A stretch of 48,135 bases of DNA, from NCBI GenBank assembly GCA_029011315.1, contig JAQXLA010000023.1:1-48135 (forward strand), written 5' to 3'. The position numbers were made by a program, and so were the translations under genes. Below the pieces are notes generated by a model. It was not told the DNA's origin, did not search any database, and worked only from the letters and a program-made list of their open reading frames with translations. Source of the DNA: Desulfovibrionaceae bacterium. GTDB taxonomy: Bacteria; Desulfobacterota; Desulfovibrionia; Desulfovibrionales; Desulfovibrionaceae. Positions 7,576 to 15,590 of this stretch are shown in pieces. Positions within the stretch are counted from its first letter, which is position 1. Every line of letters begins with the position of its first letter.

Positions 7576-8649
7576 ATGGCGTCTGCACAGAAAAAGACAT
7601 TGCGCCTGCAAAATGGAACGGTTGTTGAAGCGCAGAATCCGATGATTGTTTCTGCAAGCAGAAGTACCGATATTCCGGCTTTTTACTCAGACTGGTTTTT
7701 CAAGCGCCTGGATAATGGCTATTCTGTGTGGACGAATCCATTTAACGGCGTTCCGATGTACATTACATATGAGGATACGCGCTTTATTGTTTTCTGGTCA
7801 AAAAATCCGCGGCCTCTTCTGCGTCATCTGCATAAGCTGGAAGAACGTGGCATCGGCTGCTATGTTCAATACTCATTGAATAATTATGAACTCGAAGGCT
7901 ATGAACCCAATCTGCCATCCTGGGATCAACGTATTGATACCTTTAAAAGGCTTGTGGATAGGCTCGGCAGGGGGCGTGTCATCTGGCGCAATGATCCGCT
8001 GCTTCTTACGGACAGGGTCAGTATGGATACCCTTCTGGAAAGGCTGGAAAAAACAGGTGACGCTCTGCAGGGCTATACGGAAAAGCTGGTTTTCAGCTTT
8101 GTGGACATATCCTGCTATGCAAAAGTTGCCAGCAATATCAAAAAGGCAGGGATTCGCTTTGTCAATTGGGACAGAGCATCCATGTGCGCTTTTGCGGCGA
8201 AGCTTGCCGATCTGAATAGAAAATGGCGGTACTCGCTCGCCACATGCGCTGAAGCCATCGATCTGGATGCTTATGGCATTCAGCACAATCACTGCGTTGA
8301 CGAGGAACTTATTGCCCGCATTGCCTATAAGGATCATAAGCTCATGGAACACCTTGGGCTTGAAATCAGAAAGCGCAGCCTTTCTCTGATGGGTGAAGAA
8401 CCGGTTCCTCAAGGTAGCATCGATCTCGGCTGCGGTCTCTATGCCGTGCGCACAAAAGACAATAAGGATAAAGGTCAGAGGCTTCATTGCGGCTGCATGA
8501 AAAGTAAGGACATCGGCCAATACAATACCTGCAGGCATTTCTGCGTGTATTGCTATGCCAACACAAGTCAACAAAAGGTTTTGGACAATTTTGAAGCGCA
8601 TCAGCTCAATCCGGATGCCGCTACCATCACCGGAGAGCGTTCCTGCTGA
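7576..8649 (+). CDS. DUF1848 family protein, C-terminal Cys cluster (putative Fe-S)
   Basis: The 357-aa protein matches the DUF1848 pattern: an N-terminal PMIVSASRSTDIPAFY segment, VFWSKNPRP near residue 75, and a C-terminal block with CGCMKSKDIGQYNTC followed by CRHFCVYCYAN (Cys spacing C-x3-C-x2-C). That spacing is the one used by radical-SAM enzymes to hold a 4Fe-4S cluster, but here it sits near the C-terminus instead of the N-terminus. The molecular function is not known to me. It is first in the accessory block, 89 nt ahead of the large helicase and on the same strand, so co-transcription is possible. The start is the ATG in gcacatATG, with GAGG about 8 nt upstream. Confidence 0.85.
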   Translation: MASAQKKTLRLQNGTVVEAQNPMIVSASRSTDIPAFYSDWFFKRLDNGYSVWTNPFNGVPMYITYEDTRFIVFWSKNPRPLLRHLHKLEERGIGCYVQYSLNNYELEGYEPNLPSWDQRIDTFKRLVDRLGRGRVIWRNDPLLLTDRVSMDTLLERLEKTGDALQGYTEKLVFSFVDISCYAKVASNIKKAGIRFVNWDRASMCAFAAKLADLNRKWRYSLATCAEAIDLDAYGIQHNHCVDEELIARIAYKDHKLMEHLGLEIRKRSLSLMGEEPVPQGSIDLGCGLYAVRTKDNKDKGQRLHCGCMKSKDIGQYNTCRHFCVYCYANTSQQKVLDNFEAHQLNPDAATITGERSC

Positions 8650-8738
8650 TTTTTTCTGAGGAGATGAGGTCCTGCAGATGTTTCCAGGATATTTTCATTT
8701 CTGCTATGCTGATTGGGGATTGTTACAAGGTATAGAAT

Positions 8739-11700
8739 ATGAGTAGCCTGCTTGTTGAGCATCCTGGTTTTCAACCTGATTTTGCTATTGCAGATTTGGT
8801 CAGCAGCGCACAGAAAAGACTTTCTCCTGCTATGCGGGAAAGACCATGGAAGCATCCAGAACTGCATCATGGCACTCATCCTCTTTCATCCAGTGAAGCT
8901 CTTGACTGCTACCTTGCGGCGTATGGAGAAATGCACAGCGTCAAGCTGGAATTTGCTTTTCAGTTTTTTCCAAAATACGAACTGACCTCACCGTTTGAGG
9001 TGTACGACTGGGGAGCGGGTCAGGGGCTGGCTTCGGTGGAATTCTTGCATTTTCTGAAAAAATCCAATCGACCGATGCCGTCTCGCCTGACGCTGATAGA
9101 ACCTTCGGAAGCAGCCCTTGGACGTGCTCGCCGCAATATCGAAGATTTTCTCTCTGCAGAGACACGGATTCGCACTCTTGCAAAAATGTTGCCCTCTGAG
9201 CGGGAGAATCCGTATCCTGGCGAAATAGATGATTCGCTCTTTTCTGACAATTATTCCATCATCGTCCATTTATTTTCCAACGTACTGGATGTGCCGGGCA
9301 TCAACCTGAAGAAAATGGCCGAATATATCGCTTCCGTACAGGCCATGCATTATATCGTATGCGTTGGTCCCTGCAATGTCGGAGAAATGCGCATCAGAGC
9401 TTTCAGCAGATATTTTACTTTGGCAGAAGAATCGTTGTTTATTGATTATCGCGATCCTCTTTTTGCGCATACGCGAAGTAGGCATCCTTATACATGTACG
9501 ATTTTGGGATTTCGCCTCGACTGCCGATCTGCCAAGGGGGTTCTTTGCCGGTATTCATATCCTCCTGTGCAGTATCACTGTGGCTACCGGCCAGATATTT
9601 TGGCAAATGATGAGAAAATTGCCGATCTCTGCGGATTGGTATTGCCATATGCTTTTGAAATTTTGGCTCCGTTTGATATAGGATCCGGGGTATGTCCGGA
9701 TCCCCATCCTATTTTGGCAGTATTGAATAATATCGTGAGCCGAGGACTTCCGACCAGAACAAGTCCTCTCCTTGAAGATGCGTTCGAGAAAGTATTTGGC
9801 GTTACCCGGAAAAATACCAGCGATGACATCATCCGATATGGCATCGCCTCAGAAGCCAGTCTCGATAAGAAAATCAAGGCGCTTATGGCAAAAATTTCCT
9901 GCAACTGTGCCAGAGTGCAAAAAACGGTCCTGGAAGCCATGCTATATGGCGAACTGCCGATCAAGGCGGAATGGCATGTGCTTGCTGTGGAACATGATGT
10001 GCCTTGCTGCGCCCTTGCGCTGGCCGATCTTGGGGAAATGTTTGACAATCTCACCAGCCTGAGTGCGGAATATGGCGATCTCAGGTTTCCAAAAATTCGA
10101 CTTGACGTCGTCTCTTCTCATTTTATGAATAGTCCCTTGCATGGCAGTGCGCATGTCGTTGCAAATGAAGGGGACATTGATGCCTCTACGGTGTTCGATA
10201 TCGTTTTGGATGTGTCTATTGAAAGCTTTCTGGATCCGGACGCCAGCTATGTTTCCCGATATCAGACATGCGGCAGATGTGCCTTCGTGATTCGTTCTTC
10301 GGCTTCATATTATTCTTTCAGGCAAATGATCACGACAGAACGGATACGATATCAGAGGCTTTTGCACGAATCTGACGGTCAAAATAATGAGCCGGTAGAA
10401 GATACAATTCGGCATCTGAGATATTTTTTGAACCTGCTGTTCCGCAAAAGAGACTTTAGACCCGGTCAGATTCCCATTCTGGATAGAGCACTGAGGCTTG
10501 AAAGCGTCATTGGACTGTTGCCTACCGGTGGAGGCAAATCATTGACGTATCAGCTTGCATCCATGCTGCAGCCGGGCGTGACGCTCGTCATTGATCCGCT
10601 TGTTTCTCTGATGAAAGATCAGGTCGACGGGCTTCTAACAAATGGCATCGATTGCTGTGCCTATATCAATTCCACTTTGAGCAGGCAAGAGAAAGAAGAA
10701 GTAAGCACCAAGCTCTCGGATTCGCAATACCTGTTATGCTTTTTGTCTCCGGAACGACTCTGCATACGCGATTTTCGGATATATCTTAGGGATATGTCGG
10801 AATACGGGGTGTATTTCGCCTATGGCGTTATCGATGAAGTGCACTGCGTTTCTGAGTGGGGGCATGATTTTCGCTTTTCTTACCTGCACTTGGGGCGCAA
10901 TCTGTATTCATATGCTTTGCCGAAACCTCGTAAAGGTGAAACAGAGCCTCATATCAGTCTGTTCGGGCTTACCGCCACGGCTTCTTTTGACGTTCTCTCA
11001 GATGTGGAGCGGGAGCTTTCAGGCAACAATGCCTTCCCATTGTCGCCAGAGGCAACGGTACGCTATGAGAATACCAACCGCCTTGAGCTGCAGTATCGCG
11101 TCCTTAAAATTTCTGGTAAAATGGCTACTCGCTGGGAGGTTTTTGCAAAAAAAGCAGAAATATTGCCGCTGATCGTTCAAAGGAGACTCGATGAATCCTT
11201 CAATGAACTTTTGACCCCGGACTCTATTGATAGGATAAAAAAGAGGTTTTTCGAGAGAGAAAACATAACCGATACAGCATTGATGCAAGCCATTGAAAAG
11301 ACGGATTTTGGCGTCGATATTTCGCATGACTGGTACAGCGATCCCCGACATTCCGCTGCGACCATCGTTTTCTGTCCGCATCGATCAGGATCCTTGGGAG
11401 TCAAGGACAACACTCACACAGGTCACACAGGTATTGTCTCTGTTCTTCAAAAAGCCGTAAATTGCGATGTGAGTTCGTTTATCGGCGGGGATTCTCTTGA
11501 TCCGCAGGAAGAATTTATCCGCAATAAAACGGGTATCATGGTGGCGACTAAAGCTTTTGGCATGGGAATTGACAAACCTAATGTCCGCTTCACTGTCCAT
11601 GTCAATTATTCCGGATCCCCTGAGGCCTTTGTACAGGAAGCTGGCCGAGCCGGCCGTGACAGGAAAATGGCCTTGGCAGTCATTTTGTACAGCGATTGTC

Positions 11701-12074
11701 GTGAATATCCTCAATCTCCCACAGTGGATTTCGGCATCCATAAATTCTTTCATGAAAACAGTTTTCTGGGCAAGAAAATTGAAAAGCTGATTCTATACTA
11801 TATCATGCAATATATGGAGATCGCTACGGAATGCGATGATGCTCCTGGAGAACACATCAGGGGCTTGCTGACAGGGATGGACTCTATTACCGACGGAGAG
11901 GATGGCGTTTATTACATATCATATTCTTCGCAGTCTCAAGATTATGAGCAGTTGAATAAATATCTTGAAAAATATAGTGAGAAAAAAAGAATCAAACAGA
12001 AATACTTTCCAAAGAAGAAAATTATTATATGGCTCTCTCCAGAGCCATATATCGCATGTGCTGCATCGGGCTGA
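8739..12074 (+). CDS. Methyltransferase-like / RecQ-type superfamily 2 helicase, N-terminal part (frameshifted)
   Basis: A very large protein with three parts. Residues about 85-260 look like a Rossmann methyltransferase fold (motif I VYDWGAGQG near 88-96, then LTLIEPS). Residues about 270-550 are of unknown type, with an EWHVLAVEHDVPC segment. Residues about 555-1000 are a RecQ-like helicase: FRPGQ, Walker A LLPTGGGKSLTYQ (593-605), DEVHC box (699-703), GLTATAS (743-749) and motif VI QEAGRAGRDR (966-975). The middle of the helicase carries an extra segment near 790-870. The frame ends at 12074 only after about 30 residues of unlikely sequence; the natural continuation is the ORF at 12029-12931, reached by a -1 shift at an A7 run (11982-11988). 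Restored, the protein would be 1,397 aa. The architecture suggests a DNA-acting defence enzyme; this is inference. Confidence 0.8.
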   Translation: MSSLLVEHPGFQPDFAIADLVSSAQKRLSPAMRERPWKHPELHHGTHPLSSSEALDCYLAAYGEMHSVKLEFAFQFFPKYELTSPFEVYDWGAGQGLASVEFLHFLKKSNRPMPSRLTLIEPSEAALGRARRNIEDFLSAETRIRTLAKMLPSERENPYPGEIDDSLFSDNYSIIVHLFSNVLDVPGINLKKMAEYIASVQAMHYIVCVGPCNVGEMRIRAFSRYFTLAEESLFIDYRDPLFAHTRSRHPYTCTILGFRLDCRSAKGVLCRYSYPPVQYHCGYRPDILANDEKIADLCGLVLPYAFEILAPFDIGSGVCPDPHPILAVLNNIVSRGLPTRTSPLLEDAFEKVFGVTRKNTSDDIIRYGIASEASLDKKIKALMAKISCNCARVQKTVLEAMLYGELPIKAEWHVLAVEHDVPCCALALADLGEMFDNLTSLSAEYGDLRFPKIRLDVVSSHFMNSPLHGSAHVVANEGDIDASTVFDIVLDVSIESFLDPDASYVSRYQTCGRCAFVIRSSASYYSFRQMITTERIRYQRLLHESDGQNNEPVEDTIRHLRYFLNLLFRKRDFRPGQIPILDRALRLESVIGLLPTGGGKSLTYQLASMLQPGVTLVIDPLVSLMKDQVDGLLTNGIDCCAYINSTLSRQEKEEVSTKLSDSQYLLCFLSPERLCIRDFRIYLRDMSEYGVYFAYGVIDEVHCVSEWGHDFRFSYLHLGRNLYSYALPKPRKGETEPHISLFGLTATASFDVLSDVERELSGNNAFPLSPEATVRYENTNRLELQYRVLKISGKMATRWEVFAKKAEILPLIVQRRLDESFNELLTPDSIDRIKKRFFERENITDTALMQAIEKTDFGVDISHDWYSDPRHSAATIVFCPHRSGSLGVKDNTHTGHTGIVSVLQKAVNCDVSSFIGGDSLDPQEEFIRNKTGIMVATKAFGMGIDKPNVRFTVHVNYSGSPEAFVQEAGRAGRDRKMALAVILYSDCREYPQSPTVDFGIHKFFHENSFLGKKIEKLILYYIMQYMEIATECDDAPGEHIRGLLTGMDSITDGEDGVYYISYSSQSQDYEQLNKYLEKYSEKKRIKQKYFPKKKIIIWLSPEPYIACAASG
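11982..11988 (+). other. A7 homopolymer: site of -1 frameshift in the helicase
   Basis: Seven A's follow GAG at 11979-11981. In the upstream frame they read EKK then RIKQ. In the -1 frame the sequence runs EKKNQTEILSKEE and straight into the downstream ORF. One extra A (A8), or loss of two, joins both ORFs without any stop. Explanations: sequencing or assembly error, true mutation, homopolymer phase variation, transcriptional slippage or programmed frameshifting. The zero-frame reading G-AAA-AAA-AG is not the ideal A-AAA-AAG slippery heptamer. Confidence 0.75.
12026..12051 (+). other. 11-bp hairpin inside the helicase coding region
   Basis: An 11-bp perfect stem (12026-12036 with 12041-12051) around a ctcc loop spans the ATG at 12029 that opens the second helicase ORF. 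It starts 37 nt after the A7 run, further than the 5-9 nt usual for stimulatory frameshift hairpins. It has no T-run. It would also bury the 12029 ATG, arguing against efficient independent initiation there. Confidence 0.6.
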
Positions 12075-12931
12075 TCAAAGATTACACGCAGGACTATGTT
12101 GGAAAATTTTTCCGCGTAGTTGTCAGCAAACTGCCAGCCGGTGGATATTATGAGGCACTTGCCGGGCTTATGACGAAATATTATGATTCCGAAAGAGCCC
12201 GTAGTGAAGCGGAAAAAGCCAGAAAATTCAAAGGAGACAATGAAATCCAGAAATGCCTTGGTTTCCTGACAGAGTTTGTTTATGACAAAATCGCGAAGAA
12301 GCGCTGGCAGGCGATTGAGGATATGGAAATATTTTGCAGAACAGCAGTGGATAATCCTGACTGGCTTGAAGCAAATGAACAGCTGAAGGATTATCTATAC
12401 TACTATTTCAATTCAAAATTTGCCAGAGATCAGTACACAGCTCCAAATGGCGAGGCGTTTTCCCTTACCTCTGATACAGATCGGGGCAGAATATCATCAT
12501 TTGATATCGTCAAGAAATACTTTCGTGTCATCGATGAGGAGATCTGCGGTAGCGGATCTCCCATGGACAGCATCAAGCATCTTCAGGGAGCGGTACGTCT
12601 GATCCGGCGTGCTGTGACAGATATCAATCCTGCTTTAAATTTGCTTCATGTCTTTTGCCTTTTCTATCTCAATCCACAGCTCAATGAGCATCAGAAACAG
12701 GAGATTGAGAGCAATTATCTTGAAGGGTGTTATGAATTGTTCAGCTTGGCTGCCGATGCGGAAGAATGCTCCGCAAATGTGGCGTGGTTCAAAAGGGAAC
12801 TTGGGCCGGAAGGCCGCAAGATTATAGGGCAGGATGCTGTCGATATGTTGGAAGAATGGTCCCTGGCCGCAGAGGCATATACGCATGTGAGGAAAATCCG
12901 TGCTATTCTTGATAATTTTTTAAGGAAATAG
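12029..12931 (+). CDS. C-terminal part of the RecQ-type helicase (continuation after frameshift)
   Basis: The 300 codons (open back to 11981 in this frame) encode the C-terminus of the preceding helicase. AIYRMCCIGLIKDYTQDY is the winged-helix-like stretch that follows the helicase core in large RecQ relatives, then a helical region of unknown type up to NFLRK. The ATG at 12029 has only a weak AAGAAG upstream and lies in a hairpin, so independent translation is doubtful. No further stops or shifts occur over 950 nt, so the break at A7 is either recent, reversible or artefactual. The next gene starts 10 nt after the stop, consistent with one operon. Confidence 0.75.
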   Translation: MALSRAIYRMCCIGLIKDYTQDYVGKFFRVVVSKLPAGGYYEALAGLMTKYYDSERARSEAEKARKFKGDNEIQKCLGFLTEFVYDKIAKKRWQAIEDMEIFCRTAVDNPDWLEANEQLKDYLYYYFNSKFARDQYTAPNGEAFSLTSDTDRGRISSFDIVKKYFRVIDEEICGSGSPMDSIKHLQGAVRLIRRAVTDINPALNLLHVFCLFYLNPQLNEHQKQEIESNYLEGCYELFSLAADAEECSANVAWFKRELGPEGRKIIGQDAVDMLEEWSLAAEAYTHVRKIRAILDNFLRK

Positions 12932-12941
12932 GGAATTTTTC

Positions 12942-13820
12942 ATGGATCAGAAAGAGATCTTTCAGTCTTTGAGTTCTTTGGAAAAAAGTCTCAGCAATAT
13001 CTCTTCAGCCTCTGAGATGGTCAAGAGGACAACAAAATCCTGTGATGACCTGCAGAATCAGGTAAAAAGATATTGCGAAGATTTGTCCTCGATTACAACG
13101 CAGCTGAAAGTGATTTCCAGGCAGCTTAATGGCAGTTCTGAATCCCTGTTGGCCGATATGGATAGCCGTACCAATACGATTCTTGCCAAAATATCCTCCC
13201 AGTCGGAGAATCTTAGTAAGCAGGTAGAAGATCGGTATGATGTCTTGTTGCAACGGGCTGAAGCGCAAAGACAGGAGGCCGCGTCAAGAATGGATGCCAG
13301 AGCGCAGGCAATACTGAAAGATGTCAAAGCCAAGCAAGATGCTCTGACTGCTGCGACGGGGGATACATTGTCAGGAAGTATCTCCGCTTTCGATCGAGAT
13401 GTGCACCGTATTCTTTCAGGTATGGAAGATCAGTTTTCTTCGCAAATTTTGAACGCAGCGAAACGTATTGATGCCGAGTTTCAAACCTTTCGGAAGTCTC
13501 TGCGTGATTGTGTCGACACGACCGACTCTCTTAATAGCGTTATGCAGACATTTTGCTCGAATTTTTCGACTGAACACTCCCGTCTTGATGATCAGCTACG
13601 CAGATTTGATGAAAGCAGCATGGCGATAAAAAAAACCGGAGATCATTTGCTTTCCATTAAAGAAGAAGTGGAGAAGCAGCAAAAAAATCTGGAAGTCATG
13701 GCGGAAAAATACAGAGGCATCACCTTATGGCTGATAGTTCTCTTGATAGCCATACTCGGATGCAATGCGATGCTGTATTTTTCTCTGAATCCAGATTTTC
13801 TGAAACTGTGGATGTCGTAA
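12942..13820 (+). CDS. Coiled-coil protein with C-terminal membrane anchor
   Basis: A 292-aa protein I cannot place in a named family. Residues 1-255 are almost entirely helical and heptad-like, rich in Ser, Gln, Glu and Lys with few Pro/Gly, and can be read as a long coiled coil. Residues about 260-282 (TLWLIVLLIAILGCNAMLYF) form one transmembrane helix, leaving only about 10 residues after it: a tail-anchored topology with the coiled coil in the cytoplasm. It starts 10 nt after the helicase stop, indicating co-transcription. By analogy with two-gene defence systems it could act as a membrane sensor or effector for the helicase; that is inference only. Confidence 0.8.
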   Translation: MDQKEIFQSLSSLEKSLSNISSASEMVKRTTKSCDDLQNQVKRYCEDLSSITTQLKVISRQLNGSSESLLADMDSRTNTILAKISSQSENLSKQVEDRYDVLLQRAEAQRQEAASRMDARAQAILKDVKAKQDALTAATGDTLSGSISAFDRDVHRILSGMEDQFSSQILNAAKRIDAEFQTFRKSLRDCVDTTDSLNSVMQTFCSNFSTEHSRLDDQLRRFDESSMAIKKTGDHLLSIKEEVEKQQKNLEVMAEKYRGITLWLIVLLIAILGCNAMLYFSLNPDFLKLWMS

Positions 13821-13983
13821 AAGTGAAAACCGGTTTTTTTGCCTTGTCTGTCATTTCTTGATGTATCTTTATGCCGGAGGAATTTCAGAGAGTAAGATGG
13901 CAGTTGGGTTGGGATCATGCTAGGGGCTGAAGTCCCAACATTTCATTAATCAATAAGTGTTAATAGCACGTTAGAAGAGAACT

Positions 13984-14667
13984 ATGATAGAAGCTAAATA
14001 CCGTGCAGAAGCTTTTCTGAAAAAAGTATTTAATAATGATTCTGCAACATTCCGTGATGGACAATGGGAAAAGTATCGTGCCACTCCTTGCTGGAAAACG
14101 TGTTCTTGTGGTGCAGCGTACGGGATGGGGCAAAAGTATGGTTTATTTTATTGCTACCAAATAAACGCAATAACTGCAATTCGCAGAAAAGAGCAGTCGG
14201 AAATGCAAGATTACATGAGACACAAAGGCTGCCTGATGACTTTTTTACAAACTGCTTTGGATGATAAAAAGGCTAAATCATGCGGAAATTGTATGAATTG
14301 CGCTCCAGACAGCAAATTAGATGATCAATGTCAGTTGTCACTTGTCCGTAGTGCTCAGGCCTTTCTTAAAAATCTTAATCTTATCATAGAACCACGAAAA
14401 CAATGGCCTTTTGCAGGAATATTCAAATTTTATAACTTTGATAAAAGAAATATTCCACCTAATCTTCAGGCAGAAGTTGGACGAGCCTTATGCCTATATG
14501 GAGATGCGGGTTGGGGATCTCTGGTTCGTGAAGGAAAATACCGATCAGGAAAATTTGATCAGAAGCTTGTGGAAGCTTGTGTTTCCTTGTATCGAAAATG
14601 GAATGTTAACCCCGCGCCGAAATGGGTTACGTGTATTCCTTACTCTTGTCATCAGTTCGAATTATAA
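13984..14667 (+). pseudogene. Decayed RecQ-family helicase (internal deletion and frameshift)
   Basis: The start reads like a RecQ N-terminus (AFLKKVF then ATFRDGQWE). One extra A at about 14069-14072 shifts the frame. In the shifted frame SIVPLLAGKRVLVVQRTG and the Walker A region GWGKSMVYFIATK follow up to a TAA near 14162. The DExH box and motifs III-VI are missing. The sequence resumes at the RecQ C-terminus with EMQDYM, CLMTFLQTALDD, CGNCMNC (zinc site) and later NPAPKWVTC. So roughly 1 kb of helicase core is deleted. It is a different RecQ type from the 8739 gene. GAAGAG before the ATG may be the old ribosome-binding site. Confidence 0.82.
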
Positions 14668-15265
14668 CAAAGGCGGAACATGGGCAGGAGCAACAGAAGA
14701 ATTAAAAAGAGATAATCATCGCATGATTTTCGTGAGGGACGAACCTGATGTTCCTGCAGGAAATCAAGCAATCATCAAGCTAGGCGGTATCCCCTGGTCT
14801 GATCTACTCGACGCCAATGATTTGAGATGCAGGCTTGACGCAGCAGCACAAGAGCACAAGATTTCTCCTTTACCTCCACAAAGAACTATAAGCCAAGGCT
14901 CCCTGTTCTCTATGTCCCCTGTCGCAGCAAAAAAGGTTTAGGCATTCAATGACCCGAATGTTCTGACCATACAAACAAAAAAGAGTGAAGCTGCTTCGGC
15001 TAAAGAAACTTCTACTCAGGAATTATCTGAAAAGACGATTGAAGGAGAAAAAACAAATCCTGATTTAAATGCTTGCAGCACCATTTTAGAAGCTGTTCTG
15101 CCTGTCCTTTGTCAGTCACTCCATGAGCCGGCAACGGCTAAAGAACTTGCCTGACGACTTGATGTCGGGCAAAGACAAATGCAAAAATGGCTAGATCGTG
15201 CCCTTTCAGAAAATGTTCTGAAAAAGGAAAAAGAACGTTATCATCTAATCAGACAAGACAAATAG
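14638..15265 (+). pseudogene. Remnant of a DprA-like DNA-processing protein
   Basis: From about 14640 the frame reads LVISSNYNKGGTWAGATEEL, then MIFVRDEP, AGNQAII and GGIPW. This matches the C-terminal half of the long DprA/Smf-type Rossmann domain. A TAG at 14939-14941 interrupts it. The same frame continues through a linker to a winged-helix-like end (EPATAKELA, TGA at 15152-15154, then RLDVGQRQMQKWLDRAL) and stops at 15263-15265. The N-terminal half is absent; the junction with the recQ remnant near 14640 looks like a deletion end-point. RecQ plus DprA-like genes are known as neighbours in putative defence modules. Confidence 0.75.
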
Positions 15266-15388
15266 CCAATTGTACTTCCTTCCATTTTTTATGCAACCAT
15301 CATCAATTTTATAAAGATTGAAAGGGGGAAAAGTAGAGAAGAAAAAATCGGATACTTAATTTGAAATAGGAATTATTGAGATTAACAG

Positions 15389-15417
15389 AAAAATCCCGCT
15401 GGCATTAGCCAGCGGGA
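15389..15417 (-). terminator. Rho-independent terminator of tRNA-Asn
   Basis: A 10-bp stem, tcccgctggc (15394-15403) with gccagcggga (15408-15417), has an atta loop and, on the minus strand, a TTTTTCTG run. It lies 13 nt past the 3' end of tRNA-Asn. The + side also has a T-rich stretch, so it may stop transcripts coming out of the island as well. Confidence 0.85.
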
Positions 15418-15429
15418 ACATTTTCTTTT

Positions 15430-15505
15430 TGGCTCCCCGAGACGGACTTGAACCGCCAACCTAGTGATTAACAGTCACCCGCTCTGCCGATTGAGCCATC
15501 GGGGA
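15430..15505 (-). tRNA. tRNA-Asn (anticodon GTT), CCA encoded
   Basis: 76 nt on the minus strand with acceptor stem TCCCCGA/TCGGGGA, D-arm GCTCAATCGGCAGAGC, anticodon loop CTGTTAA, T-arm with GGTTCAAGTCC and a genomic CCA end. The 3' end faces the accessory island, the side where tRNA-targeting elements usually insert, but I found no second copy of the tRNA end at the other border. It lies 86 nt after leuD on the same strand and could be co-transcribed. Confidence 0.95.
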
Positions 15506-15590
15506 ACATGTCGTGATGACAAAAATGTTTATAGTGAAAAGCCTGTCAGCTGTCAACGTTTTTTTTCAAAAATATGAAAAAATCTGCGGG

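Noticed and set aside
11982..12051. Programmed -1 ribosomal frameshifting in the helicase
   Set aside because: The A7 run is not in the ideal A-AAA-AAG phase and the hairpin is 37 nt away instead of 5-9 nt. Kept only as one of several explanations.
13821..13983. 163-nt gap between the coiled-coil gene and the recQ remnant
   Set aside because: No ORF, tRNA or clear terminator; only a short AAAACCGGTTTT palindrome and an AT-rich stretch before the remnant's old ribosome-binding site.
15430..15505. tRNA-Asn as an att site with a duplicated 3' end at the other island border
   Set aside because: I looked for the tRNA 3' sequence near 7345-7600 and 13820-13984 and found no copy; no integrase is present.
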